Positions 46,621 through 54,268 of a stretch of 64,000 nucleotides of DNA are shown here, piece by piece (the first letter of the stretch is position 1; each line of letters opens with the position of its first letter). Origin of the DNA: JALZEG01 sp046263255 (GTDB taxonomy: Bacteria > Actinomycetota > CADDZG01 > WHSQ01); NCBI GenBank assembly GCA_046263255.1, contig JBHELD010000010.1:1-64000 (forward strand). Direction: 5' to 3'. The notes under the pieces were generated by a model. The model searched no databases. It was not told where the DNA came from and worked only from the letters and a program-made list of their open reading frames with translations. The position numbers and the translations under genes are program-made.

Positions 46621-47358
46621 GTGGCCGAGATCGACCTGGTGGACCTGGAGTCGTCGATCAAGCAGCTGCCCCACGTACTGGGCTGCGTCATCCTCACCGA
46701 CCCCGAGGGGCGGGCGACGGAGATCCAGGCTTTCACGCGCAGCGGGAGCGACGTCGGCGCCGTCCAGCGTTCGATCGTCGACACCGCGACGTTCAAGGGC
46801 GTGGGCGACGAGCTCAGGCAGGTCCTGGTGTTCGAGCTCGAGGCCGAGTCGATCTTCGGCGACCGTGAGTCGCTCGAGCGGGCGGCCGAGCTGGCCGAGC
46901 AGGAGGCCCGGGCGCGGGGGCTGACCTGGGAGCCGGACCCCCCTCTGACGCACGAGCCCCAGACGGGGGACATCACCGGCCACGCCTTCCGGCCGCCCCT
47001 TCGGCGGGTCGCGCTGTCGTCCAGCGCGATGAAGACGCATGCCGAAGTCGTCCTAGGGCACACCGAGGACGACGAGGTCACCGGGCTGTCCAGCGGCGAC
47101 AAGACTCCCCACGGGCTGAAGGTCCTCGCCCAGGCGACCCTCGACGCGGTCACGAACCTCGTCGGGACGTCGGACTTCCACCTCGAGGGCGCGTCGCTGG
47201 TGAGCGTCGTCGCGCAGGAGGCCGTGCTCGTCATCCTGAGGCTCCACGACGGGCTGGAGGTCCTGGGGGCCGCGCTGGTGCGGGAGGGCCCCGTGAGCGA
47301 GGCCGCCGTCCGGGCGACGCTGGACGCGCTCAACCGGCGCTTTGCGCGTTTGGCCTAG
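46621..47358 (+). CDS. Uncharacterised two-part protein
   Basis: A 245-residue protein, GTG start with GGAGGACCGAGAG upstream. The N-terminal ~90 residues (LPHVLGCVILTDPEGRATEIQAFTRSG) and C-terminal ~105 residues (ATLDAVTNLVG...VREGPVSEAAVRATLDALNRR) resemble, from memory, halves of a recurrent uncharacterised bacterial family. No signal peptide, membrane segment or catalytic motif. Its function is unknown. The stop is followed at once by a 10-bp hairpin. Confidence 0.75.
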   Translation: MAEIDLVDLESSIKQLPHVLGCVILTDPEGRATEIQAFTRSGSDVGAVQRSIVDTATFKGVGDELRQVLVFELEAESIFGDRESLERAAELAEQEARARGLTWEPDPPLTHEPQTGDITGHAFRPPLRRVALSSSAMKTHAEVVLGHTEDDEVTGLSSGDKTPHGLKVLAQATLDAVTNLVGTSDFHLEGASLVSVVAQEAVLVILRLHDGLEVLGAALVREGPVSEAAVRATLDALNRRFARLA

Positions 47359-47379
47359 CGGGATCGCAAGCGATCCCGC
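47358..47379 (+). terminator. Perfect hairpin at the stop of the 46621 gene
   Basis: GCGGGATCGC, AA, GCGATCCCGC: a 10-bp inverted repeat beginning at the last base of the stop codon. No T-run follows, so it is a weak intrinsic terminator or an RNA end protector. Its right arm is the beginning of the 74-bp repeat. Confidence 0.5.
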
Positions 47380-47589
47380 CCGATGCGGATTCCCCGCCGC
47401 CCGGCTTCGTCGCCTCCGGCGACGGTGGCCTATATGGCCGCAAGCGATCCCGCCCGATGCGGATTCCCCGCCGCCGGGCTTCGTCGCCTGCGGCGACGGT
47501 GGCCTACGTGGCCGCAAGCGATCCCGCCCGATGCGGGATTCCCCCGCCGCCGGGCTTCGTCGCCTCCGGCGACGGCTTGGCTCCTGGCC
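47366..47589 (+). repeat. Three 74-bp tandem repeats
   Basis: Copies start at GCAAGCGATCCCGCCCGATG: 47366, 47440 and 47514 (period 74; the last copy is diverged after GGCGACGG). Each contains GTCGCCTCCGGCGAC or a close variant, a 6-bp hairpin with the same GCCTC(C)GGC centre as other repeats in this window. No supported ORF. The array fills the space between the 46621 gene and the sulfate-activation operon. Confidence 0.92.
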
Positions 47590-47624
47590 CCGGCACGGCA
47601 CTCCTGCTATGGTAGGAGTGCTAT

Positions 47625-47713
47625 AGGAGTGTCACCCGGGGCTGAGCGACCTTCCGGTTAGGCCGGCCCCGCAACCCTCTTGGTCCACCACCGCGGGTCC
47701 ACGCGGCACACAG
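47625..47713 (+). promoter_or_regulatory. Candidate SAM riboswitch (SAM-I/IV-like) before sat
   Basis: The leader contains GGAGTGTC, then GAGCGACCTTCCGG, GGCCGG and GCAACCCTC, in the order of the SAM-I/SAM-IV core (AGCGAC...CCGG...GGCAACC), followed by the hairpin CCGCG/CGCGG (47691-47706) and CACAC, which can pair with GTGTC. A possible -10 TATGGT lies at 47608-47613. It sits directly before a sulfate-assimilation gene, a known context of SAM-IV. The match is by eye, and GGCAACC is GCAACC here. Confidence 0.5.
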
Positions 47714-47725
47714 GAAGGAGCAGCC

Positions 47726-48904
47726 ATGCCCAGCACGTTGAAGGACGTCCCCGGCTCGGCCCCCCACGGCGGAGCGCTCGAGCTCCGGATCGCCGGCGAC
47801 GAGAGGCAGCAGCTCGTGGCGGAGGCGGCGAGACTCCCGAAGATCGAGGCCAAGTCGCGCCGCGTGCTCTCCGACCTCGAGCTCCTCGCCGTGGGTGCGG
47901 TCTCGCCGAACCGGGGCTTCATGACCAGGGACGACTACACCTCGGTCGTGGAGGAGATGCGTCTGTCGAACGGGCTCGCATGGAGCCTGCCGATCACTCT
48001 GTCGGCGACCGACGAGGAGGCCGCCGCGCTGGCGAAGGGGACGCGTGCGGCGATCGTCCACGAGGGGAGGCCGGTCGCGATCATCGACGTCGAGGACGTC
48101 TTCATTTACGACGCGCGGCGCGAGGCGGAGCTGACGTACAAGACCGACGACGACGCGCATCCCGGCGTCGCGTATCTCTACTCGCAGGCGCCCACCTACG
48201 TCGGCGGCGACGTGACGGTCCTCGAGAACGTTTTCGCGCACGAGTTCGAGGAGTACCGCCTCACGCCGCTGCAGCTCCGGGAGAAGATCGCGGAGCGCGG
48301 CTGGCGTACGGTCGTCGCGTTCCAGACGCGCAACCCGATCCACCGCGCGCACGAGTACCTGACGAAGTGCGCGCTCGAGATCACCGACGGCCTCGTCATC
48401 CACCCCCTCGTCGGCGGGACCAAGGGCGACGACATCCCCGCCGAGGTGAGGATGAGGTGCTACGGGGTCCTCATGGAGAGCTACTACCCGCACGACCGCG
48501 TGATCCTCTCGGTCTTCCCCGCGGCGATGAGGTACGCCGGCCCGCGCGAGGCGATCTGGCACGCGCTGCTGCGCAAGAACTACGGCATGACGCACTTCAT
48601 CGTCGGCCGCGACCACGCCGGCGTCGGCGACTACTACGGCACCTACGAGGCGCAGGAGATCTTCGACAAGTTCGAGCCGGCCGAGCTCGGGATCTGGCCG
48701 CTGAAGTTCGAGCACTCGTTCTACTGCCGCAAGTGCGAGGCGATGGGCTCGGACAAGACGTGCCCGCACGGTAAGGAAGACCGCGTCTTCCTCTCCGGGA
48801 CGCAGGTCCGGAGCATGCTGAAGGAGGGCCAGGAGCCGCCGCACGAGTTCTCTCGGCCGGAGGTCGCTCGCATCCTGATCGAGGCCGAGCGCGCCAAGGC
48901 GTAA
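47726..48904 (+). CDS. sat: Sulfate adenylyltransferase (ATP sulfurylase)
   Basis: Sat (392 aa) makes APS from sulfate and ATP. VSPNRGFMTRDDY, the catalytic VAFQTRNPIHRAHEYLTK (QxRNPxHxxH), VGGTKGDDIP, MRYAGPREAIWHALLRKNYGMTHFIVGRDHAGVGDYYG are all conserved. CRKCEAMGSDKTCPHG near the C-terminus is the typical Cys-rich loop. ATG at 47726 with GGAAGGAG upstream. Heads the four-gene operon. Confidence 0.96.
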   Translation: MPSTLKDVPGSAPHGGALELRIAGDERQQLVAEAARLPKIEAKSRRVLSDLELLAVGAVSPNRGFMTRDDYTSVVEEMRLSNGLAWSLPITLSATDEEAAALAKGTRAAIVHEGRPVAIIDVEDVFIYDARREAELTYKTDDDAHPGVAYLYSQAPTYVGGDVTVLENVFAHEFEEYRLTPLQLREKIAERGWRTVVAFQTRNPIHRAHEYLTKCALEITDGLVIHPLVGGTKGDDIPAEVRMRCYGVLMESYYPHDRVILSVFPAAMRYAGPREAIWHALLRKNYGMTHFIVGRDHAGVGDYYGTYEAQEIFDKFEPAELGIWPLKFEHSFYCRKCEAMGSDKTCPHGKEDRVFLSGTQVRSMLKEGQEPPHEFSRPEVARILIEAERAKA

Positions 48905-48916
48905 GGGGGAAAGCAC

Positions 48917-50380
48917 ATGGGTCTGCTGGACAAGATCAAGAAGAGGGCCGAAGCCGGCGTAGACACCGCGACCGCGGTTCCTGCGAAGAACGACGGACGG
49001 AAGGTCATGGTGATCGGGCTCGACTGCGCGCCGCCGGAGCACGTCTTCGACGAGTACGCCGACGAGATCCCCAACCTCACGAAGCTGCGCGAGAACTGGG
49101 TCTACGGCCCCCTCGAGTCGATCACGCCGCCGATCACCGTCCCGGCGTGGATGTGCATGATGACGTCGAAGGACCCGGGGACGCTCGGCATCTACGGCTT
49201 CCGCAACCGCAAGGACAACACCTACGACGGGCTCTCGTTCGCCACGTCGTGGTCGATCAAGGAGCCGACCGTCTGGGACGTCCTCTCCGAGGCCGGCAAG
49301 GACTGCATCGTGATGTCCGTGCCGCCGAGCTATCCCCCGAAGGCGCTGAACGGAATCCAGATCGGCTGCTTCCTCACGCCCAGCAACGACTCCGAGTACA
49401 CGTACCCGAAGGAGCTGAAGGCGGAGCTCGAGAGCAACGTCGGCGACTACGTGTTCGACATCCGCAACTTCCGGACCGACAACACGCAGTACATCGTCGA
49501 CGAGGCCTACAAGATGACCGAGCAGCGGTTCAAGACCGCCGACTACCTGCTCGCGAACAAGCCGTGGGACTTCTTCGTGATGGTGGAGATGGGGCCCGAT
49601 CGCCTGAACCACGGGATCTGGAGCTTCATCGATCCCGACCACCCGCGCTATCAGCCCGACAACCCGTACAAGGACGCCCTGCGCGACTACTACCGCTACC
49701 TCGACGGGAAGATCGGCGAGCTGCTCGGCAGGTACGCCGGCGACGACACGACCGTGCTCGTCGTCTCCGACCACGGCGCGAAGGCGATGGTGGGCGGCGT
49801 CTGCTTCAACGAGTGGCTCCGGTCGGAGGGCTACCTCGCGTTCTCGAACGAGCCCGACGGCGTGACCCCGATCAACAAGATGCAGATCGACTGGAGCAGG
49901 ACGCGCGCTTGGGGGGACGGTGGCTACTACGGACGGTTGTTCCTCAACGTCGAGGGACGCGAGCCCGAAGGGATCATCCCGGCCGCCGACTACGACGCGG
50001 TGCGCGACGAGCTCGCCGCGAAGATCGAGGCGATGGTCGACCACGAGGGCAACCCGATGGGGAACAAGGCCCTCAAGCCGGAGGAGATCTACACGGAGCA
50101 GAAGGGCGTCCCGCCGGACCTCGTCGTGATCTTCGGAGGTCTGCGATGGCGCTCGGTGGGCTCCGTCGGCCACGGGTCGGTCTACACGTTCGAGAACGAC
50201 ACCGGTCCCGACGAGGCGAACCACGCGGAGTACGGGATCTTCATCATGAACAACGCGCCCGGGCAGACGCCGGGGACGCGCGAGGGACTGCATCTGTGGG
50301 ACGTGCACTGCACGATCCTCGACCTGTTCGGGCTCGACCCCGCGCCGGGCGCGCTGGGCAAGAGCGTGCTCGAAGGCTAG
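48917..50380 (+). CDS. Type I phosphodiesterase / nucleotide pyrophosphatase family
   Basis: A 487-residue alkaline-phosphatase-superfamily enzyme. Candidate metal ligands: D in VIGLDCAPPEHVF, nucleophile T in ITPPITVPAW, D and H in GPDRLNHGIW, D and H in VVSDHGAKAM, and a late H in HLWDVHC. No signal peptide, so cytoplasmic. It lies between sat and cysC (12- and 10-base gaps), suggesting a role with APS/PAPS or a sulfated product; that is inference. Confidence 0.88.
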   Translation: MGLLDKIKKRAEAGVDTATAVPAKNDGRKVMVIGLDCAPPEHVFDEYADEIPNLTKLRENWVYGPLESITPPITVPAWMCMMTSKDPGTLGIYGFRNRKDNTYDGLSFATSWSIKEPTVWDVLSEAGKDCIVMSVPPSYPPKALNGIQIGCFLTPSNDSEYTYPKELKAELESNVGDYVFDIRNFRTDNTQYIVDEAYKMTEQRFKTADYLLANKPWDFFVMVEMGPDRLNHGIWSFIDPDHPRYQPDNPYKDALRDYYRYLDGKIGELLGRYAGDDTTVLVVSDHGAKAMVGGVCFNEWLRSEGYLAFSNEPDGVTPINKMQIDWSRTRAWGDGGYYGRLFLNVEGREPEGIIPAADYDAVRDELAAKIEAMVDHEGNPMGNKALKPEEIYTEQKGVPPDLVVIFGGLRWRSVGSVGHGSVYTFENDTGPDEANHAEYGIFIMNNAPGQTPGTREGLHLWDVHCTILDLFGLDPAPGALGKSVLEG

Positions 50381-50390
50381 GAGGAGAACT

Positions 50391-50936
50391 ATGCGACAGG
50401 CGAACCGGGACCGCGGCTGCGTCATCTGGTTCACGGGGCTCTCGGGCTCCGGCAAGACGACCATCGCCCACAGGGTCGAGGAGATCCTGCTCGACGCGGA
50501 CGTGCCGGTCGAGATCCTCGACGGCGACGTCATCCGCGAGAACCTCAGCAAGGGCCTGGGCTTCTCGAAGGAGGACCGCGACATCAACATCCGCCGGATC
50601 GCGTTCGTGGCGCACCTGCTGCAGCGCAACGGCACCTTCGTCATCACGGCCGCGATCTCGCCGTACCGCGCCGTCCGCGACGAGGCGCGCGCGATGATCA
50701 AGGACTTCGTCGAGGTCTACGCCGACGCCCCCATCGAGGTGTGCGAGCAGCGCGACGTCAAAGGCCTCTACGCGAAAGCGCGCGCCGGCGAGATCAAAGG
50801 GTTCACCGGCGTCGACGACCCCTACGAGCCGCCGGAGGATCCCGAGGTCGTCTGCGACACCGCGCACGAGACCGTCGAGGAGTCGGCGCAGAAGGTCGTC
50901 GACAAGCTCGTCGAGCTGAACTACGTCGAGGTCTAG
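50391..50936 (+). CDS. cysC: Adenylylsulfate kinase
   Basis: APS kinase (181 aa) makes PAPS. P-loop IWFTGLSGSGKTTIAHRVEE, the DGD motif ILDGDVIRENLSKGLGFSKEDRDINIRRI, VITAAISPYRAVRDEAR and CEQRDVKGLYAKARAGEIKGFTGVDDPYEPPEDPEV match the family. Stand-alone, not fused to sat. Confidence 0.96.
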   Translation: MRQANRDRGCVIWFTGLSGSGKTTIAHRVEEILLDADVPVEILDGDVIRENLSKGLGFSKEDRDINIRRIAFVAHLLQRNGTFVITAAISPYRAVRDEARAMIKDFVEVYADAPIEVCEQRDVKGLYAKARAGEIKGFTGVDDPYEPPEDPEVVCDTAHETVEESAQKVVDKLVELNYVEV

Positions 50937-50948
50937 CGCGAGCCGATC

Positions 50949-51842
50949 TTGATCGACCTGCACACCCACACCACCGTATCCGACGGCGGCGACTCGCCCG
51001 CGGAGCTGGTAGCGGCGGCGGCGGCGGCCGGCTTGGCCGCGATCGCCGTCACCGACCACGACAACGACGGCGGCTGCGACGAGGCGGTCGCGGCGGGGCG
51101 CGAGCACGGCGTGGAGGTGGTGCGCGGCGTCGAGATCTCGTGCGACGTCGAGGACCTGCCGGGGCGCGGGTTCACGCCGGACGGGCGGCCGACCATGCAC
51201 CTCCTCGGCTATTTCATCCCTCCCGTCGACAACCCCCTGAGCGCCGCGCTCGCCGACCTGCAGAGCGCCCGCGCGAACCGGAACCAGCTGATCGTCGAGC
51301 GGCTCAACGAGCTCGGGATCCCGGTGACGTTCGAGGGGGTCGAGAACGAGGCCGGAGGGCCGGGAGCGCAGATCGGCCGTCCGCACTTCGCCGCGGTCCT
51401 CGTCCGGCACGGGGCGGTGCCCGACTACCAGACCGCGTTCGACGAATACCTCGCGAAGGGCGCGAGGGCCTACCTGACGCGCAAGCTGTACTCGCCGCTC
51501 GAGGCGACCGAGCTGATGGTCCGCTCCGGCGTCGTCCCGGTGCTAGCGCATCCGTTCACGCTGAAGCTCCCGATCGAGCAGCTCGAGGCGTTCGTCGACG
51601 AGGTCGTCGCGGCGGGGCTGCGCGGCATCGAGGGGTACCACGGCGACCTGCCGGAAGCCGAGCAGGAGCCGTACCGCGCTCTCGGACGCTCGAAGGACCT
51701 GATCGTGTCGGGCGGCAGCGACTACCACGGCGCCATGCGGGCCGACCGCGGGCTGCCCGGCGGCAAGCACGGGGTGATCGTGCCGGAGACGGCGCTGGAA
51801 GAGCTGCGCGACGCCGCGCGCGAGCTACAGGGAGTCCGATAA
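50949..51842 (+). CDS. PHP-domain phosphoesterase (YciV/RNase AM-like)
   Basis: A 297-residue PHP protein. IDLHTHTTVSDGGDSPAELV, VTDHDND, GVEIS, RPHFAAVLV, VLAHPFTL and GGSDYHG provide the metal-binding His/Asp/Glu set. The subfamily includes 3',5'-bisphosphate nucleotidases and 5'-3' exoribonuclease AM; directly behind cysC, hydrolysis of 3'-phosphoadenosine-5'-phosphate (PAP) is plausible. Start TTG at 50949, the only codon giving the HTH motif its usual distance. Confidence 0.85.
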   Translation: MIDLHTHTTVSDGGDSPAELVAAAAAAGLAAIAVTDHDNDGGCDEAVAAGREHGVEVVRGVEISCDVEDLPGRGFTPDGRPTMHLLGYFIPPVDNPLSAALADLQSARANRNQLIVERLNELGIPVTFEGVENEAGGPGAQIGRPHFAAVLVRHGAVPDYQTAFDEYLAKGARAYLTRKLYSPLEATELMVRSGVVPVLAHPFTLKLPIEQLEAFVDEVVAAGLRGIEGYHGDLPEAEQEPYRALGRSKDLIVSGGSDYHGAMRADRGLPGGKHGVIVPETALEELRDAARELQGVR

Positions 51843-51845
51843 GCG

Positions 51846-52271
51846 ATGTTCGTGACGAGGGCGACGCGGCACGACAGGGCCGAGATCCAGGCCCTGTACG
51901 AGGAACACGGCTGGGGCGATCACCAGGAGGCCGGCAAGGCGACCGCGTTCATCGCGCGCGACGGAGGCGTCGTGGGGACGCTGAAGGTCGTCGAGGTCGA
52001 GCCGAACGCGCTCGTGATCGACGGCGTCCTCGTGAAGGAGGGCAGGCGGGGCCGGGGCATCGGGCGGCGGCTCATGCAGGCCGCGATGAACAGCCGCGGC
52101 GGGACGATGTACCTGTGCTGCCACGAGAACCGGATCCGCTTCTACGGCCACTTCGGATTCTCGGAGATCCCGGTCGGCGAGGCCCCGGAATCGGTGCGGG
52201 AGTACTGGAGGGCCGTGGGGGCCTGGCCGACCGAGCCGGGACACGAGCACTTCTTCCTGAAGGCGCGCTAG
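51846..52271 (+). CDS. GNAT-family acetyltransferase
   Basis: A 141-residue GNAT protein: IDGVLVKEGRRGRGIGRRLMQAAMNS is the acetyl-CoA loop, followed by NRIRFYGHFGFSEIPVGEAPESVREYWR. Substrate unknown. Four bases after the PHP gene, so possibly the last gene of the operon. Confidence 0.85.
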   Translation: MFVTRATRHDRAEIQALYEEHGWGDHQEAGKATAFIARDGGVVGTLKVVEVEPNALVIDGVLVKEGRRGRGIGRRLMQAAMNSRGGTMYLCCHENRIRFYGHFGFSEIPVGEAPESVREYWRAVGAWPTEPGHEHFFLKAR

Positions 52272-52400
52272 CGCGCGCGTCCTCGAGACGCGACGGGGGA
52301 GGTCTCCGACCCGGGCATCGTATGAGTACCCGAAGTGAGACGGATCGTCCCGGTTTCGGCACCGCCCTCCGCGCGATGCCGCAGGAATCGGCTCCGCCGG

Positions 52401-52437
52401 GGTGAACCTCCCGGCAACCACCACCGGGAGGATCACC
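52401..52437 (+). promoter_or_regulatory. Hairpin covering the ribosome-binding site of 52438
   Basis: GGTGA and CCTCCCGG (52401-52414) pair with CCGGGAGG and TCACC (52424-52437), with one A-A mismatch and a nine-base loop. The 3' arm contains the Shine-Dalgarno GGGAGG and ends at the base before the ATG, so folding would hide the site. Suggests an RNA thermometer, RNA-binding protein or attenuation control. Confidence 0.6.
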
Positions 52438-53121
52438 ATGCGCAAGGGAATCGCTCTACTCGTAGCGGCCGGGCTCTCGCTCGGCCTCGTCGGCTCGGCC
52501 TCCGCCGGCGCCCCCGTGACGGTCTGGGAGGACGCTGCGGACGACGTCGTGGTCGGGGGCAATCCCGTCGCCGGCGCGGGCGTCGCCGGCGTCGACCTGA
52601 TCAAGGGCGAGATCGCCCGCGTCGGCAAGAACCTCGAGTTCAAGGTCACGCACGCGTCGATGCCGGCGCCCGGCAGCCTTCCCGAGGCGGCTCGTTTCAT
52701 GTGGCACTTCTCCGTCGACGGGGAGCAGTATCGCTTCACCGTGAAGAGCGTCGACATCGGTAAGCCCGACGTGATCGCGCAGAGCGGGACCGAGCGTATC
52801 GGCAAGGTCGACGTCGCGGGCCACTTCCGTCTCGAGCAGTGCGTCAGCGACTCGACGCTCCCCGTGACGCTGAACAACTGCAACGCGGTCGCCTACTACA
52901 CCGGGGCGTTCGACGCGGCGGCGGCGGCGTTCGCGTTCAAGGTCCCGATGGCCGACGTGAAGGCGAAGCCCGGCTCGTTGATCGCCGGCGGCACGAGCGG
53001 CGCGGCCGCCAGCGGGTGCCAGATCTGCTGGGCGCTCCACAAAGCCGAGCGTTCGCTGACCGACACGACCGTCCTCGACAGCGCGGCCCAGGCCACGACC
53101 TACAAGGTCCCCAAGAAGTAA
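52438..53121 (+). CDS. Secreted protein of unknown function
   Basis: A 227-residue protein with a clear Sec signal (MRKGIALLVAAGLSLGLVGSASA). The mature part is beta-rich with four Cys (EQCVSD, NNCNA, SGCQICW) and no known motif. The ATG at 52438 is chosen because GGGAGG precedes it and the signal starts there; GTG at 52402 would put 12 residues before the signal. Followed by a GC hairpin. Function not recognised. Confidence 0.8.
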   Translation: MRKGIALLVAAGLSLGLVGSASAGAPVTVWEDAADDVVVGGNPVAGAGVAGVDLIKGEIARVGKNLEFKVTHASMPAPGSLPEAARFMWHFSVDGEQYRFTVKSVDIGKPDVIAQSGTERIGKVDVAGHFRLEQCVSDSTLPVTLNNCNAVAYYTGAFDAAAAAFAFKVPMADVKAKPGSLIAGGTSGAAASGCQICWALHKAERSLTDTTVLDSAAQATTYKVPKK

Positions 53122-53140
53122 CGGCGCTCCCCCCGCGAAC

Positions 53141-53161
53141 GGCCCCGCTTCGTGCGGGGCC
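53141..53161 (+). terminator. Putative terminator after 53121
   Basis: GGCCCCGC, TTCGT, GCGGGGCC: 8-bp GC stem with a stable loop, 20 bases after the stop; no T-run. Confidence 0.6.
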
Positions 53162-53333
53162 GCCTCGCGGCGGGGTTCTTCCTCACCGGGCTCGGCTTCT
53201 CGTTGACGGCGTTCGCGTCGACGATGCCCCGCGGCGGCGATCATGCTGTCGGGCCGCGACCGGCGGGTGGAGCCGGAGCCGCCCGCGGGAGCCCCGGGGC
53301 CGGAGCTTTCGCGGATCGAGGGATAGGAGAAGG

Positions 53334-53891
53334 TCAGGCGCAATTGGGCCAGCGACTCGCCTGGCCCCCGGCGAGCATCCGCGCCGCCGTGCGTGCCTGC
53401 GCCACAGGGTCGTAGATCGAGCCGTACCCCTCCGTCGCCCAGGTCCCCGAGCCGAACTGGAAGAGGCCGTAGTAGCCGGCGGGATTCACCGCCGACGGGT
53501 TCAGCCCCGACTCGCACGCCGCCACCGACAGGAGGTACTCGCCGCTGATCCCGTACTCCGCCGCCGCGGAGTAGACGATCTCGGCGATCGAGCCCGCAGG
53601 TGCCGCGGGCGCCTCGGCGGCCCCGGCGTGGGACGACGGCGACGGCGTCTCGACCGGTCGCATCTGGAAGGTCCCGCCGCGGAACTTCATCAGCCCCGCG
53701 GCGCTCTCGGTCGTCTCCACGCCCTTCAGCTGGGCCTTGTCCAGCCCGAGACGCCCCAACATGTCCGCGCTCAGGTTCGAGCCGGGGACGCCCAGGATCA
53801 TCGCGACCACGCTCGCGCCCCACACCCACGGGCCGGCGCGCCTCAGCCGCGCCCTGCGACGCGCCCGCGCGCCGAAGTTCAGACGTTCCAT
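53334..53891 (-). CDS. Transglycosylase-like (SLT/Rpf-type) secreted protein
   Basis: A 185-residue protein: basic N-terminus, hydrophobic segment (GPWVWGASVVAMILGVPG), Pro/Ala linker, then ~80 residues with GSIAEIVYSAAAEYGISGEYLLSVAACESGLNPSAVNPAGYYGLFQFGSGTW. The Glu of ACESG is the expected catalytic residue of lysozyme-like transglycosylases. Likely cell-wall hydrolase, anchored or exported. ATG at 53889-53891. Confidence 0.87.
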   Translation of the reverse strand: MERLNFGARARRRARLRRAGPWVWGASVVAMILGVPGSNLSADMLGRLGLDKAQLKGVETTESAAGLMKFRGGTFQMRPVETPSPSSHAGAAEAPAAPAGSIAEIVYSAAAEYGISGEYLLSVAACESGLNPSAVNPAGYYGLFQFGSGTWATEGYGSIYDPVAQARTAARMLAGGQASRWPNCA

Positions 53892-54268
53892 CGTCTACCT
53901 CCACTGAGTCGCCGCCGGCGGCTCGCGTACGGCCACCGTTCCACCGGCGGGGGCACGACCGCCCCGCCGCCCACGGGCCCGTGCTGGACCCGGATCCACG
54001 TGTCTGCTCCGAGCGGCCGGGGCGGCCGCCGGGGGAGCTGCCCGCTCCCGAGCCCACACGCTAACACCTGCAAGCAGACCCGGTGGGGGCCTGCCCTGCC
54101 ATGGCGCCCGCCACAGCCCCGTCGGTGGAGGGCTCCGGCAACGCCGGGCGCCGGTTACGCCCGCAGGGGGAGCGGGCGGTATCGGGCGCCGAAGATCCGC
54201 CGAACCCGCGCGGAATGCTGGTGCGGACTGTAGGTTGAGCAGGCAAAGCCCGCGAGCGAGGAGAGGCA
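53892..54268. other. Intergenic region between divergent genes
   Basis: 377 bases of GC-rich DNA with no supported ORF. TAGGTT at 54231-54236 may be the -10 of guaB3 (poor -35). I looked for a c-di-AMP (ydaO) riboswitch before the transglycosylase gene and found no match to its conserved core. Confidence 0.5.

Noticed and set aside
47342..47661. Short ORFs across the 74-bp repeats
   Set aside because: They only translate the repeats, have no start signals and no domain.
53152..53415. 87-residue ORF starting with a signal-like segment
   Set aside because: It starts inside a terminator hairpin, has no ribosome-binding site and overlaps the transglycosylase gene on the other strand.
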